DNA of 46,556 bases from Bacteroidales bacterium (GTDB taxonomy: Bacteria > Bacteroidota > Bacteroidia > Bacteroidales > UBA932): the NCBI GenBank assembly GCA_017961175.1, contig JAGCXV010000001.1, positions 1 through 46,556 of the forward strand, written 5' to 3'. Below the pieces are notes generated by a model that worked only from the letters and a program-made list of their open reading frames with translations, did not search any database and was not told the DNA's origin. Positions 35,589 to 44,767 of this stretch are shown one piece after another. Made by a program: the position numbers and the translations under genes. Position 1 is the first letter of the stretch. The number at the start of each line of letters is the position of its first letter.

Positions 35589-36524
35589 GTGACTACTGTT
35601 AAGAAGACTCAGAAAAAGGAGACGGCCAAGGCTCCTGCAAAGAAGGCTGCTGTTAAGGCTCCAGCCAAGAAAACTGCCGTAAAGGCACCTGCAAAGAAAG
35701 CCCCAGCAAAGACACCTGTAAAGAAGGCTGCCGCCAAGGCTCCTGCCAAGAAGGTTGTGGCCAAGGCACCTGCAAAGAAGGTTGCGGCCAAGGCTCCGGC
35801 TAAAAAGGTTGTAGCAAAGGCACCTGCGAAGAAGGTTGTTGCCAAGGCTCCTGCTAAAAAGGTTGTAGCCAAGGCTCCTGCCAAGAAGGTTGTGGCAAAA
35901 GCTCCTGCCAAGAAAGTTGTTGCCAAGGCACCTGTTAAGAAGGTTGTAGCCAAGGCTCCGGCTAAAAAGGTTGCTCCAAAAGCTCCTGCCAAGAAGGTAG
36001 CTCCTAAGGTTGAGAAGAAGGTGGAGGTTAAGGTTCCTGAGAAGAAACCGGTAGTAAAAGCTCCGGAGAAGAAGCCGGAATCAAATCTGGACAAGAAAAT
36101 CATAAAGCCTAATACAGTTTCCCCTAAAGCTGGATCTCCTGTAGTCATGACTACCGAAAGGCCTAAGAACGTGGGCGTTCCCGCTTCTATGCAGAACAAG
36201 AGAAGACTGGTAGTCAGCTACTCCAAGATGAAAGAGGAAGTAGCTGCCGCTTTCAAGGAAAAATATCCGAAGGGTTATTCCGATTATATGGGAGACCTTT
36301 TCAGGGTTGAGCCGCCTATTGGCGAGCCTTTCTACGCAATAACCCTTGAAACGGAGGATTCCGTATATCTTATCAAGATGGTTGTGAACGTGGATAAGGC
36401 TGAGGACGCCCAGAAGAGCCTGTTCCCTGATGCCGACGCTTCAGACGACATTCCAACTGAGGGCGAGACCTTCCCGGACGACAATACGGAGAATATGTCG
36501 GACTCTGATGATGACACAGAGTAA
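35589..36524 (+). CDS. Histone-H1-like Lys/Ala/Pro repeat protein with C-terminal domain
   Basis: A 311-aa three-part protein. Residues about 8-150 are a basic, low-complexity tail of AKAPAKK repeats, strongly resembling eukaryotic H1 tails and bacterial Hc1/AlgP-type DNA-binding tails. Residues about 205-275 form a compact domain (RLVVSYSKMKEEVAAAFKEKYP, cut here as SYSKMKEEVAAAFKEKYP, then FYAITLETEDSVYLIKMVV) that I recall as a conserved Bacteroidota module of unknown role. The last 35 residues are very acidic (DSDDDTE). It probably coats or compacts DNA. Start: GTG 35589; the frame is open from TTG 35514, but that lies within or before the promoter. Its 3' end overlaps the ClC gene start. 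Confidence 0.8.
   Translation: MTTVKKTQKKETAKAPAKKAAVKAPAKKTAVKAPAKKAPAKTPVKKAAAKAPAKKVVAKAPAKKVAAKAPAKKVVAKAPAKKVVAKAPAKKVVAKAPAKKVVAKAPAKKVVAKAPVKKVVAKAPAKKVAPKAPAKKVAPKVEKKVEVKVPEKKPVVKAPEKKPESNLDKKIIKPNTVSPKAGSPVVMTTERPKNVGVPASMQNKRRLVVSYSKMKEEVAAAFKEKYPKGYSDYMGDLFRVEPPIGEPFYAITLETEDSVYLIKMVVNVDKAEDAQKSLFPDADASDDIPTEGETFPDDNTENMSDSDDDTE
35736..36005 (+). repeat. Ten 27-bp tandem repeats coding KAPAKKVVA
   Basis: Ten consecutive in-frame 27-bp units encode KAPAKKVVA with small changes (VAA, VAP, one APV). Codon choices vary between units (AAG/AAA, GCT/GCC/GCA, GTT/GTA/GTG), so the protein pattern is kept more strictly than the DNA. Irregular related units continue upstream to about 35628. 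Confidence 0.9.
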
Positions 36525-38298
36525 ACGTCCAAATATTTTCAAACGGATATCACACTCTATTAGAGTATGGCTGGAGAGGATGCCCGAGACCCGGGAAATC
36601 CTCCTCCTTGCTTTTATAGTGGGCCTTGGCAGCGGACTTGCCGCTACTCTTCTGGTTAAGGCTATTCACCTGGTACAATGGGTTTTGGTAGGCTGGTTCA
36701 AGACTCCGTCCGAGAGCTGGCTGTATCTTGTCTACCCGGGAGTCGGAATGCTGATCGCCTATCTGATCGTTAGGTTTGTGGTCAAAGACAACATAGGGCA
36801 CGGCGTTACCAAGGTTCTGCTGGCAATCTCCAGATATGATTCCAAGATCAAGCCTCATAACACCTGGTCATCTATTCTGACAAGTGCCATTACAATCGGT
36901 TTCGGAGGCAGTGTGGGAGCTGAGGCTCCTATAGTTTACACCGGTGCCGCAATCGGTTCGAACATAGGCCGCAAGGCCGGTCTCAGCTATAAGCACGTAA
37001 CCCTTCTGCTGGGCTGCGGAGCTGCCGGAGCAATTGCCGGAATCTTCAAGGCTCCTATGGCCGGCGTGCTGTTTACACTGGAGATATTGATGTTCAACAT
37101 GTCCATGACATCAATCCTTCCTCTGGTGCTCAGCAGCGTAACTTCTACAACCGTAACCTATCTTCTTATGGGAGATGCGGTTGCGTTTGACAATACGCTT
37201 ACCCCGTTCAAAATGGGGAATATTCCGTTCTATGTGCTTTTCGGAATAGTCTGCGGCTTTGCTTCCCTGTATTTCACGAGAATAACCCTCTTTACGGAAG
37301 ACAAGGTCAAGGCCATCTCCAATCCGTTCCGCAGATGGGCCATTTGTGCAATAGGCCTGGGAATAATGATCTTCATTTTCCCTCCACTCTACGGAGAAGG
37401 TTACGGCACTCTCACAGACCTCCTGAACGATAACGACATGCATTCCGTTGGAAGTACCATATTCCCGTTCCTGTTCGAGAACAAGTGGTTCCTGCCAACA
37501 TTCTTTGCACTTGTTTTCCTGTTCAAGGTATTCTCGATGAGCTTTACAAACGCCGGTGGAGGAGTGGGCGGAACATTCGGTCCTACGCTGTTTATGGGAG
37601 GAATCTTCGGATTTGTGGTTGCACGCTATTCCAACCTTCTGGGCCTGGACCTTCCGGAGACCAATTTCGTGCTTGTAGGAATGGCCGGTCTGATGGCGGG
37701 AGTAATGCAGGCACCAATGACGGCAATCTTCCTTATCGCCGAGATAACAGGAGGTTACACCCTTCTTATGCCTCTTATCATTACCTCCGCGATTTCATAT
37801 GCTACAATCAGGATTTTTGAACCTTACTCGATTTATACAAAGCGAATTGCAAAGAAGGGTTATCTTCTGACCCACGATTCTGACAAGGCCGTGCTTACTC
37901 TTCTTAAGCTCGGCGATGTGATGGAGTCCAATTTTACATCTGTGGAAGAAGGCGGCACCCTCGGCAATCTGGTTAAGGTAATATCCAGGTCTACAAGAGA
38001 CATTTACCCTGTCCTGGACGAAAACCGTAACCTCAAGGGCATTATCAGGCTGGTTGACGTGAAGGCTGATATGTTCAATCCTGAAAAGTACAACGAGCCA
38101 TTGGCTTCCTATATGGAAACGGCAGACACCCTGGTTTATGACGATGACAGGATGGAGGAGGTAATCCACAAGTTCGAGCAGAGCGGTGCCTGGAACCTTC
38201 CGGTTGTAAGCCGTGACGGGCTCTACAGGGGATTTGTCTCCAAGTCCCACATTTTCTTTGCCTACCGCGAGAGGCTTCAGCAGGTAAGCCACGACTAG
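36508..38298 (+). CDS. ClC-family chloride channel/transporter with CBS domains
   Basis: A 596-aa membrane protein of the voltage-gated chloride channel family, with about ten transmembrane helices. It carries the selectivity segments GFGGSVGAEAPIV near residue 135 (with the gating Glu) and GGGVGGTFGPTLF near 355, and ends in two CBS domains (about 475-590) that usually bind adenine nucleotides. The usual GSGIP motif is replaced by NIGHGVTKV, which I recall in other Bacteroidota homologs. Starts at 36508 or 36511 (MMTQSKRP) overlap the end of the histone-like gene by 14-17 nt. It is unclear whether it is a channel or a Cl-/H+ antiporter; the gating Glu allows the latter. Confidence 0.93.
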   Translation: MMTQSKRPNIFKRISHSIRVWLERMPETREILLLAFIVGLGSGLAATLLVKAIHLVQWVLVGWFKTPSESWLYLVYPGVGMLIAYLIVRFVVKDNIGHGVTKVLLAISRYDSKIKPHNTWSSILTSAITIGFGGSVGAEAPIVYTGAAIGSNIGRKAGLSYKHVTLLLGCGAAGAIAGIFKAPMAGVLFTLEILMFNMSMTSILPLVLSSVTSTTVTYLLMGDAVAFDNTLTPFKMGNIPFYVLFGIVCGFASLYFTRITLFTEDKVKAISNPFRRWAICAIGLGIMIFIFPPLYGEGYGTLTDLLNDNDMHSVGSTIFPFLFENKWFLPTFFALVFLFKVFSMSFTNAGGGVGGTFGPTLFMGGIFGFVVARYSNLLGLDLPETNFVLVGMAGLMAGVMQAPMTAIFLIAEITGGYTLLMPLIITSAISYATIRIFEPYSIYTKRIAKKGYLLTHDSDKAVLTLLKLGDVMESNFTSVEEGGTLGNLVKVISRSTRDIYPVLDENRNLKGIIRLVDVKADMFNPEKYNEPLASYMETADTLVYDDDRMEEVIHKFEQSGAWNLPVVSRDGLYRGFVSKSHIFFAYRERLQQVSHD

Positions 38299-38301
38299 AT
38301 T

Positions 38302-40437
38302 ATGAATTCCAAATACATAGATTACATTGCAGGCAAGCTGGGCGTAAAGTCCTGGCGTGTTGAAAACTGCATCCAGCTCCTTGAGGAAGGGGCGACTGTT
38401 CCGTTCATTTCCCGATACAGGAAGGAGGCCACAGGGTCCCTGACAGATGTGGAGGTGGCCGAGACCAATTTCCATTACCAGAGGTTCCTGGAACTGGACA
38501 AGAGGAAGGAAGCTGTCCTCAAGAGCATCGAGGAACAGGGCAAGATGACCGATGAGCTCCGCCAGATGATAGACCTGTGCACGGAAAGCCAGAGGCTGGA
38601 GGATATTTATCTTCCATACCGCCCGAAGAGGCGCACCCGTGCTTCAATCGCTAAGGAGAAAGGCCTGGAACCGCTTGCCCAGAAGATGCTGTCTCTTCAG
38701 GTAGATGATATCAGGAAAGAGGCGGAGAAGTTTGTGAAAGAGGGAGTTGCAGATGCTGACGAGGCCCTTCAGGGAGCGCGAGACATCATCGCCGAGCAGA
38801 TTTCAGAAAACATTGAGACAAGGGAGGAACTCCGTTCATACTATAGCAGAAGCGGCATCCTCAAGACAAAACTAGTCAAGGGCAAGGAGGAAGAAGGGGA
38901 GAAGTACAGCAACTACTTCAACTACTCGTCCTACCTTTCCAAGATGCCTTCCCACAGGGTGCTTGCCATCCTCAGGGCGGAGAACGAGAAGATTCTCTCC
39001 GTCAGGGTTGAAACGGATCCACAGATATCTCTGAAGATAATCAACAGGATATTCTACAAGGGTAAGAGATATCCTGCACGCCAGCTTTTCGATGAGCTGA
39101 AACTGGCTCAGGAAGACAGCCTTACGCGCCTTCTGGACCCTTCTATCGAGAACGAGACACTTAGGGCCGCCAAGGAAAGGGCAGACCTGGAGGCGGTTAA
39201 GGTATTCGGCGAGAATCTGAAGCAGCTCCTTCTGGCTGCTCCGGTAGGGCAGAAGAGGACAATGGCCATTGACCCGGGATTCCGTACAGGCTGCAAGGTA
39301 GTCTGCCTGGATGACAAGGGAGAACTCCTTCATCACGACGTGATATTCCCGCATCCTCCGGTAAACCAGAAGATGGAGGCTATGCGCAAGGTTATGACAA
39401 TGGCGGAAGAATATAGTATTGAGGTGATTGCGATAGGCAACGGAACTGCCGCAAGAGAAACCGAGGCTTTCATCCGCCGCCTGACTTTCGACAATCCGGT
39501 CAAGATTTATTCCGTCAGCGAGGACGGAGCTTCCATCTATTCCGCTTCCGAGACAGCAAGGGAGGAGTTCCCGAACGAGGATGTTACGGTAAGGGGCGCG
39601 GTCTCTATTGGCCGCCGTCTTATGGATCCTTTGGCAGAACTCGTGAAGATAGACCCTAAGTCTTTGGGAATAGGCCAGTATCAGCACGATGTGGACCAGG
39701 GTCTTCTTAAGGAGAAACTGGACGATGTGGTTGAGTATTGCGTGAACACGGTAGGGGTAAACCTCAATACCGCAAGCCGTCATTTGCTTTCATACGTATC
39801 TGGAATTGGTCCTGCACTTGCTTCAAACATAGTGTCTTACAGGGCCGCAAACGGAACGTTTTCTTCACGTGGAGACCTTATGAACGTGCCTAGGCTTGGG
39901 CAGAAGGCATATCAGATGGCAGCAGGCTTTCTGAGGATTCCTCACGCAGACAATCCTCTGGACAATTCAGCTGTCCATCCCGAGCGCTACGCCCTGGTGG
40001 AGAAAATGGCAAAGGATGCCGGCTGCAATGTCTCAGACCTCATAGGAAACAACTCTAAGATAGATTCCATTCGTCTGGAAGACTATGTCAGCGATGATGT
40101 CGGTCTTCCTACGCTCAAGGATATTGTACAGGAACTCAAAAAGCCGGGCAGGGATCCGAGAGAAAGCGCCAAGGACTTTGAGTTCTCTTCAGAAATCTCT
40201 ACGATAGAGGACCTTAAGGAAGGTATGGTTCTTCCGGGAATCGTCACCAATCTTACCGCTTTCGGAGCTTTTGTGGACATAGGAATCAAGCAGAACGGAC
40301 TCATCCACATATCCAATATGGGAAAGAAATATGTGCGCGACGCTTCAGAAGTACTGAAGCTTCACCAGCAGATTACGGTAAGCGTCATGGGTGTGGATCT
40401 CCGCCGCCAGAGGATACAGTTAAGGCTTGTAGAGTAG
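38302..40437 (+). CDS. tex: Tex family RNA-binding transcription accessory protein
   Basis: A 711-aa cytoplasmic nucleic-acid-binding protein. Domains in order: Tex N-terminal helical domain (about 1-190, with EEGATVPFISRYRKEATGSL near 31), YqgF-like RNase H fold (about 320-450, with AIDPGFRTGCKVV), helix-hairpin-helix region (about 490-560, GIGPALASNIVSYR), and a C-terminal S1 RNA-binding domain (about 635-711, GIVTNLTAFGAFVDIG). Length is slightly under the usual 720-780. Its role in E. coli and pathogens is in transcription and gene expression fitness; not defined here. It begins 3 nt after the ClC gene. Confidence 0.96.
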   Translation: MNSKYIDYIAGKLGVKSWRVENCIQLLEEGATVPFISRYRKEATGSLTDVEVAETNFHYQRFLELDKRKEAVLKSIEEQGKMTDELRQMIDLCTESQRLEDIYLPYRPKRRTRASIAKEKGLEPLAQKMLSLQVDDIRKEAEKFVKEGVADADEALQGARDIIAEQISENIETREELRSYYSRSGILKTKLVKGKEEEGEKYSNYFNYSSYLSKMPSHRVLAILRAENEKILSVRVETDPQISLKIINRIFYKGKRYPARQLFDELKLAQEDSLTRLLDPSIENETLRAAKERADLEAVKVFGENLKQLLLAAPVGQKRTMAIDPGFRTGCKVVCLDDKGELLHHDVIFPHPPVNQKMEAMRKVMTMAEEYSIEVIAIGNGTAARETEAFIRRLTFDNPVKIYSVSEDGASIYSASETAREEFPNEDVTVRGAVSIGRRLMDPLAELVKIDPKSLGIGQYQHDVDQGLLKEKLDDVVEYCVNTVGVNLNTASRHLLSYVSGIGPALASNIVSYRAANGTFSSRGDLMNVPRLGQKAYQMAAGFLRIPHADNPLDNSAVHPERYALVEKMAKDAGCNVSDLIGNNSKIDSIRLEDYVSDDVGLPTLKDIVQELKKPGRDPRESAKDFEFSSEISTIEDLKEGMVLPGIVTNLTAFGAFVDIGIKQNGLIHISNMGKKYVRDASEVLKLHQQITVSVMGVDLRRQRIQLRLVE

Positions 40438-40455
40438 GAATTGGCCCTTTCTGCT

Positions 40456-40463
40456 TATATTTG
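40456..40463 (+). promoter_or_regulatory. -7 box (TATATTTG) of the glycosyltransferase-pyrC operon
   Basis: TATATTTG ends 21 bases before the ATG at 40485, continuing as TTTGTAAGATTA, similar to the extension at 9610 and 20611. Confidence 0.5.
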
Positions 40464-40484
40464 TAAGATTAAACAAAGAAAATT

Positions 40485-41213
40485 ATGTTAGACAAGCTGG
40501 TAGTCATACCTACTTACAACGAGAAAGAGAACATAGAGAAAATAACCCGCAAGGTGTTTTCCCTGGAGGGAGATTTCCATATCCTGGTTGTTGACGACGG
40601 CTCTCCGGACGGAACCGCAGACATCGTCAAGGGTCTCCAGACGGAGTTCCCTCAGAGGCTTCATCTTATCCAGCGCAGCGGAAAGCAGGGCCTCGGAACC
40701 GCATACATAACCGCCTTCAAATGGGCTATGGAAAAGGGCTACGGCTATGTGTTCGAGATGGATGCGGACTTTTCGCATAATCCGGACGATCTGATACGTC
40801 TCTACAAGGCCTGTGCAGAAGAGGGGGCGGACCTTTCCATAGGCTCCCGATACTGCAACGGTGTGAGTGTCATCAACTGGCCTATAGGAAGGGTAGTAAT
40901 GAGCTATTTTGCATCCTATTATGTGCGCAAGGTGCTCAGGATGAAGGTATATGACTGCACCGCCGGCTTTGTCTGCTACACCCGCAAAGTCCTGGAAACC
41001 CTGGATCTTGACAAGGTGAAGATGAAGGGCTACGGCTTCCAGATAGAGATGAAGTATTCCACCTACAAGCTGGGCTTCAAGATAAAGGAAGTCCCGATTA
41101 TATTCGTGGACCGCAAGGAGGGAACCTCCAAGATGAGTTCCGGTATTTTCGGGGAGGCATTCTGGGGTGTAATCGCGATGAGATTCAGAAAGATACGGCC
41201 TAAGACACAGTGA
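40485..41213 (+). CDS. Polyprenol monophosphomannose synthase-like glycosyltransferase (GT2)
   Basis: Likely transfers a hexose, classically mannose from GDP-mannose, to a polyprenyl phosphate at the membrane, supplying lipid-linked sugar for glycosylation. The 242-aa product has the DPM1-type order PTYNEKENIEKI near the start, VVDDGSPDGTADIV near 33, the DxD in FEMDADFSHNPDDL near 90, GSRYCNGVSV near 122 and FVDRKEGTSKMS near 205. There is no C-terminal membrane segment, so it is a soluble form. Bacteroidota use such proteins in protein O-glycosylation; the donor sugar here is unknown. pyrC starts 1 nt after its stop. Confidence 0.92.
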   Translation: MLDKLVVIPTYNEKENIEKITRKVFSLEGDFHILVVDDGSPDGTADIVKGLQTEFPQRLHLIQRSGKQGLGTAYITAFKWAMEKGYGYVFEMDADFSHNPDDLIRLYKACAEEGADLSIGSRYCNGVSVINWPIGRVVMSYFASYYVRKVLRMKVYDCTAGFVCYTRKVLETLDLDKVKMKGYGFQIEMKYSTYKLGFKIKEVPIIFVDRKEGTSKMSSGIFGEAFWGVIAMRFRKIRPKTQ

Positions 41214-41214
41214 T

Positions 41215-42591
41215 ATGGACCTGCTGCTCAGAAACGGAACCATTGTTAATGAAGGCGAAGTCTTCAAGGGCAGCATTGTCATAAGCGGTGAGCGAATCTC
41301 CCGCATAATCAGGGAGCCGGACTGCGGCAAGGAAGACTTTTCAGACATAGAGGTTCTGGATGTGACGGGCCTTCACATTTTCCCGGGAGTCATAGATTCA
41401 CACGTTCATTTCCGTGAGCCCGGAGACGGCTGGAAGGGAAACATAGAGAGCGAGAGCAAGGCCGCCGTGCTTGGCGGGGTCACATCCTTTATGGATATGC
41501 CGAACAACACTCCTCCTGCCCTGACACTTGACCTTCTGGAAGACAAATTCGACTCTGCGGAGGAAACCTCCTATGCGAACTATTCCTTCTATCTTGGGGC
41601 GAGCAATTCCAACTTGAACGAAATAAGACGCCTAAAGCGCAAGGATATATGCGGAGTAAAGCTTTTCATGGGAGCTTCCACCGGTGGTCTTCTTGTAGAT
41701 GACGAGAGCGCTCTGGAAAATGTTTTCCGTTACAGCCCGACCCTAGTTGCCGTCCATTGCGAGGACAGTTCCATCATCTCCGCCAACCTTAAGAAGGCAA
41801 TCGATGAATACGGGGCTGAAATTCCGCCTCAAAAGCATCCGGAGATACGAAGCCGCATCTGTTGCCTGAAAAGCACGGAAAAGGCAGTTTATTTGGCAAA
41901 TAAGTACAAATCCCGCCTGCATATACTCCACGTTACCACAAAGGAGGAAGCGGATTTGATCTCCCGCCAGCCTGAAAACATAACTGCCGAGACTGCTCCT
42001 TCATATCTCTGGTTCTGCGATAAAGACTACAAGAGATACGGAAACCTTATCAAATGCAACCCTTCAGTAAAGGCAAAGGCCGATATGCTTGCCCTCCGCA
42101 AGGCTCTGAAAGAAGGAGTGATAAAGACTGTGGGGAGTGACCACGCCCCTCATCTTCTCGGCGACAAGCTTAAGCCATATACCGAGGCACCTTCCGGAAT
42201 TCCTCTTATGCAGTACACCCTGATGATGATGCTTACACTGGCAAAGAAGGGAGAGTTCTCTCTCACCGATATCGCCGAGCATCTGAGCCACAGTCCTGCA
42301 AGATGTTTCAAGGTAGAGGACAGGGGATTCATCCGCGAGGGCTTCTATGCCGACCTGGCTATCGTTGACCTTGAGAAACCTTACCCTTCAATTGGTTCCC
42401 CGGCTGCCATGTGCCGCTGGAGCCCTTTCTCGGAAAAGGGAATAGTATTCCATCCGCAAAGCGGAAAAGACGAGAATCTGGACACTTTCCCCTCTTCCGT
42501 GGTCCATACCATCGTAAACGGTTGTGTTACGGTCAAGGACGGCCGGCTGACTCAAAACCGTAACCCTAAACGCCTGAGATTCGACAGATGA
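41215..42591 (+). CDS. pyrC: Dihydroorotase (type I amidohydrolase)
   Basis: Cyclises carbamoyl aspartate to dihydroorotate in pyrimidine synthesis. The 458-aa product has the zinc motif DSHVHFREPG near residue 60, MDMPNNTPP near 97, the carboxylated-lysine segment GVKLFMGASTGG near 148, AVHCEDSS near 180, HILHVTT near 240 and GSDHAPH near 305 with the catalytic Asp. This is the long Bacteroidota form. Allantoinase and hydantoinase are close relatives, but the HFREPG pattern favours dihydroorotase. The EamA gene overlaps its stop (ATGA). Confidence 0.93.
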   Translation: MDLLLRNGTIVNEGEVFKGSIVISGERISRIIREPDCGKEDFSDIEVLDVTGLHIFPGVIDSHVHFREPGDGWKGNIESESKAAVLGGVTSFMDMPNNTPPALTLDLLEDKFDSAEETSYANYSFYLGASNSNLNEIRRLKRKDICGVKLFMGASTGGLLVDDESALENVFRYSPTLVAVHCEDSSIISANLKKAIDEYGAEIPPQKHPEIRSRICCLKSTEKAVYLANKYKSRLHILHVTTKEEADLISRQPENITAETAPSYLWFCDKDYKRYGNLIKCNPSVKAKADMLALRKALKEGVIKTVGSDHAPHLLGDKLKPYTEAPSGIPLMQYTLMMMLTLAKKGEFSLTDIAEHLSHSPARCFKVEDRGFIREGFYADLAIVDLEKPYPSIGSPAAMCRWSPFSEKGIVFHPQSGKDENLDTFPSSVVHTIVNGCVTVKDGRLTQNRNPKRLRFDR

Positions 42592-43502
42592 CACAAAGTA
42601 AAGGCTTGGCCAAGGCATATATCCTGGCGATAATCGCCATCACCTGCTGGGGATTCTCCTTCATCTGGGAGGATTACCTGATCAAGAACAATGTGGAAAT
42701 CTTCACCTTCATATTCGAGAGGATGATTCTCGCCGCTGTCATTATGTGGATTGCAGGAGGGATTCTCGGAAAGATCCAGAAGATTCAGAAGGGGGATATG
42801 AAGTGGATGTTTCTTCTGGGCTTCGGAGAGCCATTCATTTATTTTCTTGGAGAAAACTTCGGAATCAAATATACATCGGGAGTGATGGCGGCCATAATCA
42901 TCGCCACCATACCGCTTTTCTGCACGGTGGTTGACCGCATCCTTTACAAGTTCAGGCTCTCGTTTCCAAAGGTTATGGGTTGCCTGCTTTCCCTTATCGG
43001 CATCGCCCTTTTCATGATGGAGAAGGCGGGATCCGGATCTTCTCAGCTCAAGGGTATACTGCTTCTGCTTTTCTTTGCCGTTGGGGGAGCCCTTATTTAC
43101 GGTTATGTAACCAACAAGATGATAAGCCGTTACAATCCTATGACGATTGTGACCTACCAGTTTTCTTTCGGTGCGCTTCTCTTTCTTCCATTCTTCCTGA
43201 TTTTCGGCCTGAAGGGTCTGACGCATGAATTCTTTTCCATGCCGGTCCAGTCAAAGATCCTGGCGCTTGCAGTGCTTTGCTCATGCGTATGCTTTGGCCT
43301 ATGGGCTTTCTGCACAGGGAAACTTGGAGTTACGAGGGTGAATATTTTTTCTGCCCTTATCCCTCTGGTCAGCGCGGGAGCGGCTTACTTCCTGTATCCG
43401 GGGCAGGAGACTTTCACTCCACTGAAATTTGTGGGAATTGCCCTCACCATTCTGGGCGTGATTATTGTACAAGTTGTAAAGGATAAAAAAGCATATAAAT
43501 AA
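42588..43502 (+). CDS. EamA/DMT family transporter
   Basis: A 304-aa inner-membrane protein with ten predicted helices in two EamA halves (about 10-145 and 160-300). Typical signatures are ITCWGFSFIWEDYLI near 16, SGVMAAIIIATIPLFCTVVDRI near 97, cut here as VMAAIIIATIPLFCTV, and SALIPLVSAGAAYFLYPGQ near 252. Substrate unknown; relatives export amino acids or metabolites. Start ATG 42588 overlaps the pyrC stop, suggesting translational coupling, though a metabolic link is unproven. Confidence 0.92.
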   Translation: MTQSKGLAKAYILAIIAITCWGFSFIWEDYLIKNNVEIFTFIFERMILAAVIMWIAGGILGKIQKIQKGDMKWMFLLGFGEPFIYFLGENFGIKYTSGVMAAIIIATIPLFCTVVDRILYKFRLSFPKVMGCLLSLIGIALFMMEKAGSGSSQLKGILLLLFFAVGGALIYGYVTNKMISRYNPMTIVTYQFSFGALLFLPFFLIFGLKGLTHEFFSMPVQSKILALAVLCSCVCFGLWAFCTGKLGVTRVNIFSALIPLVSAGAAYFLYPGQETFTPLKFVGIALTILGVIIVQVVKDKKAYK

Positions 43503-43514
43503 AACACAATACTT

Positions 43515-44747
43515 ATGAAAAAGATTCTTGTAATTATCGCAGCTTTGGTTCTTCTTGTTTCCTGCAAGGAAGAGAAGAAATTTGCCGTAAATCCGGCAGA
43601 CTATGACTTTTCGGAGGTTCTGACCAATGGAACACCATTCGGTCTTGGCATTATCGGTGAAGACTTTACCAGGCTTCAGATGCATTTTGCCTCCGTCACA
43701 AAGACTGATGCTGAGCATTATGCAGTAAAGGGTTTCTCAAAAGTGTGGGACAATGTCCAGCCATTCGAGGGCACAATGCAGGTTATATCCATCGAGAAGG
43801 AAGAGCCTGAAAAAGATGAAAACGGAGAAATCATTACATCGGACCATATAGATAATCACGATGTGTATTTGCTTGAATGCCAGTATGAATTCAACCAGGC
43901 AGACGGCGTTTTCGAGGGCAAGTGCATCAATGAGATCTATTTCAAGGACGGCAAGGCATTTACGGATGAGTGCTATTTGGGAGCCGACGGCTATGACAAC
44001 AATGACTACATAGGTACTTTCACCTCCAATACCGGTCTGACAAACGGTCAGAAGAAAGTTGCCAACTGGGGCGTTTACCGCATTCCAGGCAGTGATGACC
44101 TTGACCAGGGAGTGGGGGAATTCGTACCTAGTGAAAAATACCGCGATAACGGCTGGGGAACATTCTACAATTCCCGCTTCAATTACGAAGAAGGTGAACT
44201 GAATCAACTGATCAGGGCTAACTGCATCTTTGAGGAAAGCAGGAAGTGGTGGGACCCTGATGCTCCAAAACTTGAACTTGAGGTTGTGGACAATCATTTT
44301 GAAGTGACGGTGTCATCTCCGGCCGGCGTAAGGACATATCAGTTCTCATCTCTGGAGCAGCCTGAATACCAGGATATAAACTTTGACGGTTACAGTGATC
44401 TTTATCAGGCTGGCGACCAGGAACGCCATGATGATGGTGTATGCTATCTCTACAACCCTCAGACAAATGAGTTTGAGGATAGCCCTTCCTTCCATGACAT
44501 CCTGTACCAGGGTCATATAGCTCTCTTCCCTCAGGAAAAAGTCATTATGACCAGCCATGACTTCATAGAAAAGGGAGAATTCTTCTACTACCTCTACAGA
44601 TTCGAGGACGGGAAGTTTGTCCATTCCGGAACCGTGATGGAAAAAGACAATATCTTTAATGAGTACGACAAAGACGGCAAACTCATCCATCAGGGAGAAT
44701 ACCCGACAGACCTTTCCAGAATCTGGGGTGTCTGCTTTGCTGGCTAG
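43515..44747 (+). CDS. Lipoprotein of unknown function, tandem paralog A
   Basis: A 410-aa lipoprotein: signal sequence with lipobox LVSC (acylated Cys about residue 17), then KEEKK, which may affect sorting. It shares long stretches with the next gene: NPADYDFSEV, PFGLGIIG, RLQM, EGTM near the start, then ANWGVYRIP and DLDQGVGEFVPSEKY near residues 185-205. A D-x-N-x-D-G-Y loop (DINFDGYSDL, about 286) looks like an EF-hand-like calcium loop as in XAC2610/VCBS-type proteins. Function unknown; probably on the outer membrane. It lies 12 nt after the EamA gene and 20 nt before its paralog. Confidence 0.8.
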   Translation: MKKILVIIAALVLLVSCKEEKKFAVNPADYDFSEVLTNGTPFGLGIIGEDFTRLQMHFASVTKTDAEHYAVKGFSKVWDNVQPFEGTMQVISIEKEEPEKDENGEIITSDHIDNHDVYLLECQYEFNQADGVFEGKCINEIYFKDGKAFTDECYLGADGYDNNDYIGTFTSNTGLTNGQKKVANWGVYRIPGSDDLDQGVGEFVPSEKYRDNGWGTFYNSRFNYEEGELNQLIRANCIFEESRKWWDPDAPKLELEVVDNHFEVTVSSPAGVRTYQFSSLEQPEYQDINFDGYSDLYQAGDQERHDDGVCYLYNPQTNEFEDSPSFHDILYQGHIALFPQEKVIMTSHDFIEKGEFFYYLYRFEDGKFVHSGTVMEKDNIFNEYDKDGKLIHQGEYPTDLSRIWGVCFAG

Positions 44748-44767
44748 TACCTTAAATAGTCAAGACA

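Noticed and set aside
35628..36005. Repeat array considered as CRISPR
   Set aside because: The repeats are directly adjacent in-frame codons without spacers, so they are a protein-coding tandem repeat.
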